Shown one piece after another: positions 1-8,875 of a stretch of DNA of 64,000 nt. The notes beneath the pieces were generated by a model, which did no database searches, was not told the DNA's origin, and was given only the letters and a program-made list of their open reading frames with translations. The translations under genes were made by a program, and so were the position numbers. The DNA comes from Plantactinospora soyae (lineage in GTDB: Bacteria; Actinomycetota; Actinomycetes; Mycobacteriales; Micromonosporaceae), in the NCBI RefSeq assembly GCF_014874095.1, contig NZ_JADBEB010000001.1, positions 6,386,001 to 6,450,000 on the forward strand, in the 5' to 3' direction. The first letter of the stretch is position 1, and each line of letters opens with the position of its first letter.

Positions 1-883
1 ACAGCGTTCCCTTGCCGCCGTCCATGCTCACCCCACCGATCACCGCCGCGGCGAAGACCGTGAAGATCATGCCCTGGCCCTGGGCGGCGGCGACCGAGCC
101 GAGCCGGCCGGTCATCAGCAGCCCGGCGAGTGCGGCGAGCACCCCGGCGACCATGAAGACGATCCAGACGACCCGGTCGGTCCGGATGCCGGCGGCCCGG
201 GCCGCGTCGGCGTTCCCACCGATCGCGTAGATCGACCGGCCGTGCCGGAAGAACCCGAGTACGACGATCGCCACCGCGAAGAGTGCCGCGCACAACCAGA
301 TCGACGCGGGCAGCCCGAACCAGAGCGCGTTGCCCAGGTAGAGCACCGACGGCGGCAGCTCGAAGAGGTTCTGCCCACCGGTGATGCCGATCTGTACGCC
401 CCGCAGCACGATCAGCATGCCGAGCGTGACGATGAACGCCGAGAGCCCGAGACGCAGGATCAACATCCCGTTGAACGCGCCGATGGCGAGGCCGATGAGC
501 AGGCAGATCGGGATCGCCAGCGTCGTCGGCCAGTCGGTGCCGAGCCCGTTGCTGGCCGCCGGGATCACCAGCGCGACCGCGAGCGCCGGGGCCAGCCCCA
601 CGGTCGACTCCAGCGACAGGTCGAACTTTCCGCCGATCAGGATGATGGCCTCGGCCAGCACCAGCAACGACAGCTCGGTCTGCTGCTGGAGCACGTTGAT
701 GATGTTGGCGGTGCTGAGGAACACCGGGTCGACCAGCGCGCCGACCACCACCAGCACCAGGATCGCCGGCACCAGCGCCAGGTCACGCAGCCCGGCCAAC
801 CGCAGCCGGGGCCGGAACGGCCCACCCGGCGGTAACGGCGTCTTCGCCACGCCGGCCGGGCTGGCGGTGCTCGTTCCGGTCAT
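1..883 (-). CDS. Ribose-type ABC transporter permease (RbsC-like), 3' end cut by window
   Basis: Membrane subunit of a carbohydrate ABC importer of the RbsC/XylH/AraH family. The frame is open from an ATG at 883 to the window edge, so about 294 residues are visible and the C-terminus is missing. The translation shows an N-terminal segment rich in Pro and Arg, then successive hydrophobic helices, and the typical RbsC-like stretches GGKFDLS and IYAIGGN. Its ATG overlaps the stop of the upstream ATPase gene (ATGA), which indicates translational coupling. It is the last visible gene of an operon that begins with fuconate dehydratase, so the cargo is probably a deoxy-sugar or related sugar; that is an inference from context. 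Confidence 0.9.
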   Translation of the reverse strand, partial: MTGTSTASPAGVAKTPLPPGGPFRPRLRLAGLRDLALVPAILVLVVVGALVDPVFLSTANIINVLQQQTELSLLVLAEAIILIGGKFDLSLESTVGLAPALAVALVIPAASNGLGTDWPTTLAIPICLLIGLAIGAFNGMLILRLGLSAFIVTLGMLIVLRGVQIGITGGQNLFELPPSVLYLGNALWFGLPASIWLCAALFAVAIVVLGFFRHGRSIYAIGGNADAARAAGIRTDRVVWIVFMVAGVLAALAGLLMTGRLGSVAAAQGQGMIFTVFAAAVIGGVSMDGGKGTL

Positions 884-2487
884 TTTCCGGCTCCTTCCGG
901 GGCCCCGATACCGTCGGTGGCCGAATCCCGCGTGGCCCCGATCCGCTCGGCGGCCACTCCCTCCACCGCGGCTACCACCTCGGCGTCCTCCCAGTCCCGT
1001 CCCAGTTCGGCGGTGACCCGCCCGTGGAACATCACCAGCACCCGGTCACAGGCGCGTAGGTCGTCGAGTTCGTCCGAGACGAGCAGCACCGCGGTGCCGT
1101 CGTCGGCCGCCGCCCGGACCGCGCCGAGCAGCGACTCCTTGGACCGTACGTCCACCCCGGCGGTCGGGCCGATCAGCACCAGTACCCGGGGACCGGTGGA
1201 CAGCGCCCGGGCCAGCACCACCTTCTGGGCGTTGCCGCCGGAGAGGCTGTTCACCGGGGCGTACGGGCTGGACGTCTTGATGTCGTACCGCGCGATCATC
1301 TCCTCGGCGACGGCGGTCCGCCGCTTCGGCACGATCGCCCCGGCCGGACCGAACCGGTCGGCGATGGGCAACGTGGCGTTCTCCTCCACCGAGAGCAGCG
1401 GCACCAGGCCCTCCCGGTGCCGGTCCTGCGGCACGAAGCCGATCCCGGCGGCCAGCGCCGCCGGCACGCTGCCCGGCGACACCGGTTTCGCGCCGACCCG
1501 GATCTCGCCACCGTCGGGCCGGCGCAGCCCACTGAGCGTCTCCGCCAGCGACACCTTGCCGCTGCTGCCCGAACCGGTCACTCCGACGATTTCCCCGGCC
1601 CGTACCTCCAGATCGACGTCCGTGTAGGCGTCGGCCAGCCGGAGTCCGGTGGTCCGCAGCGCGACCGGCGTCTCGGCGGTGACCGGAGGCCGGGCCGGCC
1701 ACTCGGTCAGCCCGACCGCCTCGCCGGTCATCGCCTCGACCAGGGCGGCGTGCCCGACCTCGGCGACCGGCCGGGTGAGGATCCACCGGGCGTCCCGGAG
1801 CACGGTCACCGTGTCGCACACCTCGTAGACCTCGTGCAGGTGGTGCGAGATGAACAGCAGCGTCACCCCGGACGCCGCGAGCGCGCGCAGCCGGGTGAAC
1901 AACCGGTCGATGGCGGTGGCGTCGAGCCGGGCGGTCGGCTCGTCGAGGATGATGAACCGGCTGCCCAGGGAGAGCGCTCGGGCGATCTCCACGAGTTGCC
2001 GCTGTTCCACGTTCAGCTCACCGGCCGGCGCGCCGGGATCCACCGCCACGCCGTAGTCGTCGAGCAACTCGCCGGCCCGCCGACGCAGCCGGGCCCAGCC
2101 GATCGGCCCCCGCCCGGCCTGGCGGTTGAGGAACAGGTTCTCCGCCACCGTCAGGGTGGGGATGATGGTCGAGCGCTGGTAGACGCAGGCCACCCGGCGG
2201 CGCCAGGCGTCCCGGTCGGCCAACGCGGGGGCGGGTTCGCCGTCGAACCGGACCGTGCCGCTGTCCGGGCGGTGCAGCCCGGTCAGGATCGACACCAGGG
2301 TGGACTTGCCGGCCCCGTTCCGCCCGACGAGTGCGTGCGTGCTGCCGGCGGCGATCGAGATGCCGGCGTCGGCGAGCGCCGTGGTGGCGCCGAACCGCTT
2401 GGTGACGGCGGTCGCCTCGACCGTCGTACCGGGCGCCGTGCCCGGGGCGGGTGCCCCGGGCACGGCGATCGAGTCGATGCTCATCAT
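880..2487 (-). CDS. Sugar ABC transporter ATP-binding protein, two NBDs (RbsA/MglA-like)
   Basis: ATPase subunit of a ribose/galactose-type importer with two tandem nucleotide-binding domains. The first NBD has a complete Walker A (GRNGAGKST) and the Walker B stretch FIILDEPTARLD. The second has a degenerate Walker A (GSGSSGKVS) and a Walker B where the usual DE reads IG (VLVLIGPTAGVD), while its signature LSGGNAQK is intact. Asymmetry between the two halves is usual in this family. I place the start at the ATG at 2487 because it overlaps the stop of the binding-protein gene (ATGATGA). A longer frame from 2508 would run into that gene. The last four bases overlap the permease start. Confidence 0.93.
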   Translation of the reverse strand: MMSIDSIAVPGAPAPGTAPGTTVEATAVTKRFGATTALADAGISIAAGSTHALVGRNGAGKSTLVSILTGLHRPDSGTVRFDGEPAPALADRDAWRRRVACVYQRSTIIPTLTVAENLFLNRQAGRGPIGWARLRRRAGELLDDYGVAVDPGAPAGELNVEQRQLVEIARALSLGSRFIILDEPTARLDATAIDRLFTRLRALAASGVTLLFISHHLHEVYEVCDTVTVLRDARWILTRPVAEVGHAALVEAMTGEAVGLTEWPARPPVTAETPVALRTTGLRLADAYTDVDLEVRAGEIVGVTGSGSSGKVSLAETLSGLRRPDGGEIRVGAKPVSPGSVPAALAAGIGFVPQDRHREGLVPLLSVEENATLPIADRFGPAGAIVPKRRTAVAEEMIARYDIKTSSPYAPVNSLSGGNAQKVVLARALSTGPRVLVLIGPTAGVDVRSKESLLGAVRAAADDGTAVLLVSDELDDLRACDRVLVMFHGRVTAELGRDWEDAEVVAAVEGVAAERIGATRDSATDGIGAPEGAGK

Positions 2488-3536
2488 CCGCCGATCTGGT
2501 TGCCCCACAACGTCTTGTCATCGACGTTGGCGGCGGTGACGAGCGGGGCCGGCAGCTGGTCCTCCAGGATCCCGTTGCCGACGTCGACGATGTTGCTGCC
2601 GTGGTCGGTCGGGCCGGGCTGGAAGGTCTTGCCGTCGACCGCCGCCTTCGCGTAGAACAGCGCGTACTTCGCGTACAGGTCGGCCGGCTGGGAGACGGTG
2701 GCGTCGATCTCGCCCTTGCGGATCGCCTCGAACTCCTGCGGGATGCCGTCGTTGGAGACGATGAAGACGTGCTTGGGGTCGGCCGCCGGCACCAGCAGGT
2801 TACGGGAGCGCAGCAGTTGCAGGGTCGGGGCCAGGAACACCCCACCCGCCTGCATGTAGATCCCCTTGATGTCCGGGTGCTGGGCCAACCGGGTCTGCAA
2901 CGCGGCCGACGCCTTGGCGCCCTCCCACTCGGTCGGCTCCTCGAACACCGTGATGCCGGGGAACTTCGACTTCATGCACTCGGCGAACGCCTCCGAGCGG
3001 TCCCGGCCGTTGACCGAGGAGAGCGAGCCCTGGAACTCGACGACCTTGCCCTTGCCGCCGAGCTTCTCGCCGAGGAACTCGCACGCCTTCTGCCCGTACG
3101 CCCGGTTGTCCGCCCGGACCACCATGAACACCTTGCCCTTGTCGGGGCGGGTGTCCACCGAGACCACCGGGATCTTCTTCTGCCCCAGCTGGGCGAGGGT
3201 GGTGGCGATCGCCCCGGTGTCCTGCGGCGCCATCACGATGGCCTTCGCACCCTGGCTGCTCAGCGCCTGCGCGTTGGCGACGAGCTTGGCGATGTCGTTC
3301 TGCGAGTTGGTCGGGGTCATCAGGTTGATGCCCTGCTCCTGCGCGAACTGCGGAATGTACTTCGCGTAGGAGTTCCAGAAGTCGGAGTCGGCCCGGGGCA
3401 GGTCGACCGCGATCTGTGAGTTGGCGGAACTGCCCTCGCCGCCCGACGGGGACTCGGCGGAGTTGCAGGCGGCGGTGGTGGCGACGAGAGCGGCGACGAT
3501 CGCCGCACCGAGGGTGGCGCGTCTGGTGAGTTCCAT
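2484..3536 (-). CDS. Periplasmic-type sugar-binding lipoprotein of ABC transporter (RbsB-like)
   Basis: Substrate-binding protein of the ribose-type importer (peripla_BP_4 type). The N-terminus has Arg residues, a hydrophobic helix and a lipobox ending ATTAAC, followed by a Ser/Gly-rich linker, so it should be a membrane-anchored lipoprotein. The mature part shows the family pattern, with a PRADSDFWNSYAK beginning, a VMAPQDTGAIA segment and the VSVDTRPDKG hinge area. The ATG at 3536 is preferred over a GTG at 3548 because GAGGAT lies just upstream of it. The gene follows fuconate dehydratase after an 81-base gap and overlaps the ATPase start. The sugar bound cannot be read from the sequence. 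Confidence 0.93.
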   Translation of the reverse strand: MELTRRATLGAAIVAALVATTAACNSAESPSGGEGSSANSQIAVDLPRADSDFWNSYAKYIPQFAQEQGINLMTPTNSQNDIAKLVANAQALSSQGAKAIVMAPQDTGAIATTLAQLGQKKIPVVSVDTRPDKGKVFMVVRADNRAYGQKACEFLGEKLGGKGKVVEFQGSLSSVNGRDRSEAFAECMKSKFPGITVFEEPTEWEGAKASAALQTRLAQHPDIKGIYMQAGGVFLAPTLQLLRSRNLLVPAADPKHVFIVSNDGIPQEFEAIRKGEIDATVSQPADLYAKYALFYAKAAVDGKTFQPGPTDHGSNIVDVGNGILEDQLPAPLVTAANVDDKTLWGNQIGG

Positions 3537-3617
3537 GCTGATCCTCACTGTGAACGGTTCAGGTGGGGGGTGGTGCGTTACCGGGTGGAACGGGGGAGTC
3601 GGGTGGTCGTGCGGGGG

Positions 3618-4928
3618 TCACGGCGTGGCGTCGCGCCACACCGGACCGTCGGGGAACGAGTAGTTGACCAGGCTGGCCCGGCGCATGGTGGAACTGAACC
3701 CGGGGGCGGTGGGAGCGAGGTAATTGCCGTCGCGGATCCGTACCGGATCGGTGAAGTGCTCGTGCAGGTGGTCGACGTACTCGATGACCCGGTCCTCGAT
3801 GGAGCCTGAGACGGCCACGTAGTCGAACATCGCCAGGTGCTGGACCAGCTCGCAGAGCCCGACCCCACCGGCGTGCGGGCAGACCGGTACGCCGAACTTG
3901 GCGGCCAGCAGCATGATCGCGATGTTCTCGTTGACCCCGGCGACCCGGGCCGCGTCGATCTGCACGAACGACACCGCGTCGAGTTGGAGCAGCTGCTTGA
4001 ACACCACCCGGTTCTGCACGTGCTCGCCGGTGGCGACCCGGACCGGCGCGATCCGCCGGGCGATCGCCGCGTGCCCGAGTACGTCGTCCGGGCTGGTCGG
4101 CTCCTCGACCCACCACGGATCGAACGGGGCCAGGGCGGTGATCCACTCCACCGCCGGGTCGACGTCCCAGCGTTGGTTGGCGTCGACCGCGATCCGGATG
4201 TCGGGACCGCACGTCTCGCGGGCGATCCGCAGTCGCCGGATGTCGTCGTCGAGGTTGCCGCCGACCTTGAGCTTGATCTGTCGGAAGCCGTCGGCCACCG
4301 CCTCCCGGCAGAGCCGGCGCAGCTTGTCGTCGTCGTAGCCCAACCAGCCCGGCGAGGTCGTGTAACCGGGGTAGCCCTCGGCCAGCAGGCGCGCGACCCG
4401 TTCCTCCCGGCCCTCGGCGCGGGAGCGCAGGATCGCCAGGGCCTCGTCCGGGGTGAGCGCGTCGGTCAGGTACCGGAAGTCGACCAGGGCCACCAGATCC
4501 TCCGGCGGCATCGAGGCGAGCAGCTGCCACAGCGGAAGTCCGGCCCGCTTGGCCTTCAGATCCCACAACGCGTTGACGACGGCGGAGATGGCCATGTGCA
4601 TGACCCCCTTCTCCGGGCCGAGCCAGCGCAGCTGCGAGTCGTGCACCAGCTCCCGCCACATCCCGCCGAGGTCGTCCAGGACGTCCTTGACCAGCCGGCC
4701 GAGCAGGTACGGCCGCAGCGCGTCGATCGCCGCCGACTGCACCTCGTTGCCCCGGCCGATGGTGAAGGCGAAGCCGTGCCCCTCCTGACCGTCCGGTGAG
4801 TCGGTCCGGAGCACCAGGTACGCCGCCGAGTAGTCCGGGTCGGGATTCATCGCGTCCGAGCCGTCGAGTTCACGGGAGGTGGGGAACCGGATGTCGTAGG
4901 TGTCGACGGCGATGAAACGGCTGCTCAT
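3618..4928 (-). CDS. L-fuconate dehydratase-like enolase-superfamily enzyme
   Basis: Predicted acid-sugar dehydratase of the mandelate racemase group of the enolase superfamily. L-fuconate dehydratase turns L-fuconate into 2-keto-3-deoxy-L-fuconate in non-phosphorylative L-fucose breakdown. Visible hallmarks are the KxK motif (QIKLKVGG), the metal-ligand stretches [18 protein letters not shown] and TGEHVQNR, and the C-terminal [11 protein letters not shown] containing the general-base His. The length (436 aa) fits fuconate dehydratases. I chose the ATG at 4928 ([12 protein letters not shown]); upstream in-frame codons encode low-complexity sequence. It is the first gene of the operon with the ribose-type importer. 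No other fucose-pathway gene lies in the window, so the exact substrate could be another six-carbon acid sugar. Confidence 0.88.
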   Translation of the reverse strand: MSSRFIAVDTYDIRFPTSRELDGSDAMNPDPDYSAAYLVLRTDSPDGQEGHGFAFTIGRGNEVQSAAIDALRPYLLGRLVKDVLDDLGGMWRELVHDSQLRWLGPEKGVMHMAISAVVNALWDLKAKRAGLPLWQLLASMPPEDLVALVDFRYLTDALTPDEALAILRSRAEGREERVARLLAEGYPGYTTSPGWLGYDDDKLRRLCREAVADGFRQIKLKVGGNLDDDIRRLRIARETCGPDIRIAVDANQRWDVDPAVEWITALAPFDPWWVEEPTSPDDVLGHAAIARRIAPVRVATGEHVQNRVVFKQLLQLDAVSFVQIDAARVAGVNENIAIMLLAAKFGVPVCPHAGGVGLCELVQHLAMFDYVAVSGSIEDRVIEYVDHLHEHFTDPVRIRDGNYLAPTAPGFSSTMRRASLVNYSFPDGPVWRDATP

Positions 4929-5070
4929 GCCACGACCCCCCGCTGCCGCCACCCCGGTACGCGGGGATCCGGCACGAGCCGGCGAATCGGGACCGCCAGG
5001 TCGAGGATCGGTTGTATCGCGCTGCCGCTGTGGCGCACCGGGTCGGTCCTTTGCGTCGGGGAAACCTTAT

Positions 5071-5081
5071 ACATCGGATGT
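5071..5081. promoter_or_regulatory. Palindromic operator-like site 1 upstream of the fuconate/ABC operon
   Basis: ACATCGGATGT is a perfect inverted repeat around one central base. It lies about 140 bases upstream of the fuconate dehydratase ATG and is flanked by AT-rich bases (CCTTAT before, TTTACC after). A second, imperfect copy lies at 5204-5214. It resembles an operator for a dimeric regulator. No regulator gene adjoins the operon inside the window. Confidence 0.55.
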
Positions 5082-5203
5082 TTACCAGAGCCATCGGGTG
5101 CGCAGCAAGGCCCGTGGGGACCACCTCGGATCACCATTTGGCAACGCTGCTCCGTCGTTGCGGCCCACAGCGTTCGATCGACGATGGTGTTGACGAGGGG
5201 GAT

Positions 5204-5214
5204 ACATCCAATGT
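5204..5214. promoter_or_regulatory. Palindromic operator-like site 2 upstream of the fuconate/ABC operon
   Basis: ACATCCAATGT matches site 1 at 9 of 11 positions and is a near palindrome. The similarity extends outside the core, with ATACATC on the left and ATGTTTA or ATGTTAA on the right. The sites are 133 bases apart, a spacing that would allow looping. The rest of the 376-base gap between 4929 and 5304 holds only the hairpin at 5233-5270. Confidence 0.5.
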
Positions 5215-5232
5215 TAACTGCGATGCCGGGCT

Positions 5233-5270
5233 CCCCGCGCCGCCGTTTCCGCCGACACGGCGGCGCGGGG
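5233..5270 (-). terminator. Strong hairpin terminator downstream of the GH99 gene
   Basis: A perfect 14-bp GC-rich stem (5233-5246 pairing with 5257-5270) encloses a 10-base loop. It lies 35 bases beyond the stop of the GH99-like gene. No U-tract follows, which is usual for actinobacterial terminators. It would insulate the fuconate operon promoter from read-through. Confidence 0.75.
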
Positions 5271-5304
5271 TCGTCCCGGCGGACCGCGCCGGTACCGTTA
5301 CCGG

Positions 5305-6873
5305 TCAGGCGCGGTAGACCTCCAACTCGTACACCCGGGTCGCGGTGTTGCCGTCGCTGGCCGGCGCCAGCACGTTCAGCCGGACGTACCGGGCGGTGAC
5401 CGGGGCGACGGGATGGGTGCTGACGTCGGCGGTGTTGCCGCGTACGGCCGCGACCGTCGTCCAGGTCGTCCCGTCGATACTGGTCTGCAGGTCGAAGTCC
5501 CGGGTGTTCCAGGCCGGGTTCTCCCCACCCGCACCCGAGTGCCGCAGCACGAACCGGCCGACCTGGGTGTTCGACTGGAGGTCGACGCGGAGCCAGCGGG
5601 TGTTGCCGAGCACGCACCACTTGTCGGACAGCCCACCGGACCAGGTGCCGTTGACTGCCTTGCCGGCCGCCTCGCCGACGGCGCACTGGCCACTGGCGGT
5701 CGCCGGGCGGTTCAGCGCCAGGTTGCCCTCCGGAACGCCGGTGCCCGGGTCGAACCGGTTCACCCAGTAGGCGGTCCGGTCGAGGTACGCGGTCTCGGCG
5801 GCGGCGCCGGTACGGCCGTAGGCGCCGGTGTAGGTCAGGTAGCCGTGCCCGGCCGGCGGGTTGGCCCGGGCCGGTTCGATGCTGGACCCCTCGTGCCACT
5901 CGTTGAACGAGGTGACCGAGACCCAACTGGGCGTACCCCCGGTGGCCGGGTTGAGGGCGTTGTTCCACTGCTGGTCGTACATCGCACCGTTGGCCCGGTC
6001 CACGGTCGGCGTGGTGTTCCCGACAACCGCCCGGTCGTCGATGTACCCGGGGGCGACGGACGGGGCCCAGACCAGCCCGTTCGCCTTGGCGTACGCGGCG
6101 GCCTGCTGCCAGCCCGGTGCCGTGGCGCCGGCGATGCCGTCATAGGTGTAGATGCCACCGAAGTCGCCGACCAGCGACGTGTTGGTGGTCTGCGCCAGGA
6201 TGATGTTGTTCGCCTTCAACGGCGCGATCGGCGACCAGTCGGTGATCCGGACGCTCTCGAAGACGTAGAACGCCGGGCGGTTGCCGTGCTCCGGGTCGCG
6301 GAAGAAGGCGGGACTGCTGCCGTACCGCTGGTTGATGTAGTTCACGTCGGCCACGGTCGAGGCGGCGGTACGCCCCTGGTAGGGCTCCAGATGCCAGGCG
6401 ACCTTCACGCCCTGCCGGGCGGCGGCGTCGAGTACCCCGGCCGCGAGGTTGTCCTCGAAGGAGCCCTGACCCCACCAGCTGTAGACGATGACGCCCGCGC
6501 CGGACTGTCGTACCCAGGCCATGTGCTGGGCCACGGCGCCGGCGTAGTCGCCCGAGTCGTACGCGCCGAGCGAGGGGTAGAGGTCGGCGCCGATGTCGTC
6601 CGGCGGGGTGTGCCCGCCCTGCTGCCAGTGTCGCCACTGGCCGGAGGTGGCCGGGTTGCCGTACCAGGAGTAGTAGAACAGGTGGACCTTGTTCGACAGC
6701 TCGGCCGCCGCGACGGCCGGAGCGGACCCGGTGGCGCCGTTCGTGGCCGGCGCGCCGGACGAGCCGGTTCCGGCGCTGGCCCGGTCGGGCGCCGGACCGA
6801 TGGTGGCGGCGAACAGCCCGAGTAACAGCAGTGGGGTCGCGAGCAGACGGATGCTGCGCGGGGACGGTGACAT
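5305..6873 (-). CDS. Secreted GH99-like glycoside hydrolase with C-terminal F5/8C (CBM32) domain
   Basis: Secreted enzyme related to endo-alpha-1,2-mannosidases (GH99). A signal peptide (about residues 1-35, RLLATPLLLLGLFAATIG) is followed by a GH99-type barrel starting at VHLFYYSWYGNP. It contains HLEPYQGR and FNEWHEGSSIEP, whose two Glu three residues apart match the conserved GH99 pair. The last 140 residues (from NLALNRPATASG) form a discoidin/CBM32 carbohydrate-binding domain. I start at the ATG at 6873, which follows AAGGAG at good spacing; an upstream frame exists but lacks a signal-peptide-like start. It stands alone between two unrelated genes and has its own terminator. Likely targets are mannose-containing glycans; the exact bond is not shown by sequence. 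Confidence 0.87.
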   Translation of the reverse strand: MSPSPRSIRLLATPLLLLGLFAATIGPAPDRASAGTGSSGAPATNGATGSAPAVAAAELSNKVHLFYYSWYGNPATSGQWRHWQQGGHTPPDDIGADLYPSLGAYDSGDYAGAVAQHMAWVRQSGAGVIVYSWWGQGSFEDNLAAGVLDAAARQGVKVAWHLEPYQGRTAASTVADVNYINQRYGSSPAFFRDPEHGNRPAFYVFESVRITDWSPIAPLKANNIILAQTTNTSLVGDFGGIYTYDGIAGATAPGWQQAAAYAKANGLVWAPSVAPGYIDDRAVVGNTTPTVDRANGAMYDQQWNNALNPATGGTPSWVSVTSFNEWHEGSSIEPARANPPAGHGYLTYTGAYGRTGAAAETAYLDRTAYWVNRFDPGTGVPEGNLALNRPATASGQCAVGEAAGKAVNGTWSGGLSDKWCVLGNTRWLRVDLQSNTQVGRFVLRHSGAGGENPAWNTRDFDLQTSIDGTTWTTVAAVRGNTADVSTHPVAPVTARYVRLNVLAPASDGNTATRVYELEVYRA

Positions 6874-6988
6874 GCGGGCTCCTTCTTCCTGAGCTGGAGA
6901 GGGGCAGCCAGGCAAGGCGCGCGCCGCCGCGCTTGAGGCCGGTGTGCGGTGGTCACCAGGTGCCGTGCCCGGTGGCGTTCGGACGTCT

Positions 6989-7040
6989 CGGTACTGGTAC
7001 CGATGCCTACGAGAGAATTGTCCGACGTGCTAGAGAATTA
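6989..7040. promoter_or_regulatory. Possible control region upstream of the GH99 gene
   Basis: The 362-base gap from 6874 to 7235 has no convincing gene. Within it lie a near-perfect inverted repeat CGGTACTGGTACCG (6989-7002) and two direct repeats of AGAGAATT (from 7012 and 7032) exactly 20 bases apart, about two helical turns. The gap is more AT-rich than its surroundings near 7010-7070. These could be operator and promoter elements for the GH99 gene, which starts 116 bases away. No function is demonstrated. Confidence 0.35.
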
Positions 7041-7235
7041 ACCACAGACGGCGACGGTAATCAATAGGAAACATCCGAGGTCATCGCTGCCCGATGGCCG
7101 AAGGACGGTCGCCAGGACGGATCGTCGCGAGCGCGGCCGAGGGCAGCGGCGCTGGTCGTGGCCGTGCTTCCGGCATCCCGCTCGGTGCCTGACGCCGTGC
7201 CTGTCGTGGAAAACATTGGACGTCATGGCCGACGG

Positions 7236-8105
7236 TCAGCCGGACAGCACCGAGATCGCCGCGGCCAGATAGAGGCAGCCGCCGAGGCTGACCGCCACCC
7301 CGGCGATCACCGGGGCCCAGGCCGTGGCGACCGCCGCGATCGGCCAGCGTCGGGTACCGCCGCTCAGCAGCGCGAATCCGCGGATGGTGACCAGGCCGAC
7401 GGCGGTGAGCGTGGCCGCCATGCCGACCCCGAAGGCGAGGACGAGGAGCAACGCGTCGGCCGCCCGGCCGGTCAGCAGACCGCTGACCAGCACCAGGAAC
7501 GCGGACGGCGAGGGCAACAGGCCACCGGAGACCGCGAGTACGGTCAGCCCGCGCCGGGACCACGGATCCGTCGGCGCCGCGACCTGGTGGGTGTGTTTGC
7601 GTACGCCCGCACGGATGCCTCCGTGTCCGTGCTCGTGGTCGTGGTCGTGACCCTGCTCATGCTCGTGCCCGCCGTCGGGGCCGGGACCGTGGTCGTGGCT
7701 GTGTCCGTGGTCGTGGCTGTGTCCGTGGTCGTGGTGGTGTCGATGGCCGCCGCGCAGGTGCCGCCAGGTCAGCTGGGCACCCACACCGATCACGAGCAAC
7801 CCGGCCGCCACCTGCATCCACGCGGTCACCGTCCGGGTGCCGAGGCTCGCCGCACCGCTGAGTCCGACCCAGGCGAGCGCCAGCACCAGGACCGAGAAGG
7901 TGTGCATCACCGCCACGATCACTCCGAGTCGGATCGCGTCGCGGTACCGACCCCGGGTGCCGAGCAGGTAGGCCGCGGTGATGGCCTTGCCGTGGCCGGG
8001 CGCCACCGCATGGGCGGCCCCGACCCCCAGCGCGACCAGCAGGGCCAGCCAGAAGACCGCTCGGCCGTCGAAGAGCGACACCAGCCGGCTGTCGAGGCCG
8101 TTCAC
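7236..8105 (-). CDS. NicO/RcnA-type nickel/cobalt transporter with His-rich loop
   Basis: Integral membrane metal transporter of the NicO (HoxN/RcnA) group. The motif HAVAPGHGKA near residue 30 is the family's metal-binding signature. A central loop holds a run of alternating His and Asp/Gly/Ser (HDHGHSHDHG type, about residues 125-165), then three or four C-terminal hydrophobic segments. The GTG at 8105 overlaps the stop of the upstream gene (GTGA); the frame continues further upstream but only as an antisense-like, Arg-rich shadow of the upstream gene. The His-rich loop is encoded by an 18-base direct repeat near 7690-7735. Import or export, and Ni versus Co, cannot be decided from sequence. 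Confidence 0.85.
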   Translation of the reverse strand: MNGLDSRLVSLFDGRAVFWLALLVALGVGAAHAVAPGHGKAITAAYLLGTRGRYRDAIRLGVIVAVMHTFSVLVLALAWVGLSGAASLGTRTVTAWMQVAAGLLVIGVGAQLTWRHLRGGHRHHHDHGHSHDHGHSHDHGPGPDGGHEHEQGHDHDHEHGHGGIRAGVRKHTHQVAAPTDPWSRRGLTVLAVSGGLLPSPSAFLVLVSGLLTGRAADALLLVLAFGVGMAATLTAVGLVTIRGFALLSGGTRRWPIAAVATAWAPVIAGVAVSLGGCLYLAAAISVLSG

Positions 8106-8803
8106 GACCGGCTCCGACCGCGGCGACGCCGCCGGACCGCGACCAGCACTGCCACGGCCGCGACCAGGGCCGTACCGGTGCCGGCCAGGGTCCGAAGCGT
8201 CGTACCGGAAAGGCCACCCGCGCCCGGCGCGAACCGTACCCGATGGGTCGTCTCGGCGGCGGTGAACAGAGTCCGGCCCGGCGTCGCCGGGGTCTCGCTG
8301 GTGAGCATGGTCCGGTACGCCTCGTTCAGGTCGGTCAGCGCGCCCACGGTGACGTCGAGATCGACCACGTTGACCGGGCAGTCGAAGTCGAGTCGGGCGC
8401 CCTGGCTGACCAGCCGGTCCAGGGTGGCGAGCCGTCCGGGACACGGGGCGCCGTCCTGCCGCACCGTGATCCGCTCCAGCAGGTAGTCGTGTACCCGGGT
8501 GGACCGCTGGAGCTTCTGCTCCCCGGTCAGTTCGGTCGCCACCGCACCGGACGCCGGATTCTCGAAGGCGCCGAGGGACTGGCCGAGGGCCACCCAGTCG
8601 TCCTCGGCGGCGAGCCAGGTGATCGCGACCCCGGAGCCGTCGACGCTGATCCGCGCGGTGGACGGTGGGCCGAACGGATGTGCGGCGGCCGGAGTCGCCG
8701 GAGCCGCCAGGGCCACCACGACGGCGGCCAGCGCGGCGGTGGCGGTGACGCGGGCCGCGCGGGCAGCGTGGGCCGCGACCGGCGGCGGAATGCGGAGGGG
8801 CAC
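8102..8803 (-). CDS. Secreted, membrane-anchored protein partner of the NicO transporter
   Basis: Unnamed 233-residue protein with an N-terminal signal peptide (hydrophobic stretch of Ala and Val to about residue 40, then AHPFGPP) and one C-terminal transmembrane helix (TALVAAVAVLVAV) followed by Arg residues. The extracytoplasmic part has two Cys that could pair (PCPGRL and FDCPVN). Proteins of this layout often precede NicO-type transporters in actinobacteria. Here the gene overlaps the transporter start by four bases, so the two are surely co-translated. Start is the GTG at 8803, with AGGAGA upstream. A role in metal capture or transporter assembly is a guess from context. Confidence 0.78.
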   Translation of the reverse strand: MPLRIPPPVAAHAARAARVTATAALAAVVVALAAPATPAAAHPFGPPSTARISVDGSGVAITWLAAEDDWVALGQSLGAFENPASGAVATELTGEQKLQRSTRVHDYLLERITVRQDGAPCPGRLATLDRLVSQGARLDFDCPVNVVDLDVTVGALTDLNEAYRTMLTSETPATPGRTLFTAAETTHRVRFAPGAGGLSGTTLRTLAGTGTALVAAVAVLVAVRRRRRGRSRS

Positions 8804-8827
8804 TGGGGAAGTCTCCTGAGGTACGGA

Positions 8828-8869
8828 CCGGGCGCGGACCAGCCACGGCTGCGGCTGCTCCGCGCCCGG
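8828..8869 (-). terminator. Hairpin terminator after the phosphoesterase gene
   Basis: A perfect 11-bp stem (8828-8838 with 8859-8869) encloses 20 bases that can form a small inner hairpin. It starts seven bases after the stop of the phosphoesterase gene and would end that transcript before the NicO operon. Confidence 0.7.
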
Positions 8870-8875
8870 CGGGAA

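Noticed and set aside
7690-7735. Tandem repeat in the NicO gene as a possible regulatory repeat
   Set aside because: The 18-base repeat encodes the His-rich loop, a known low-complexity metal-binding feature; it needs no other explanation.
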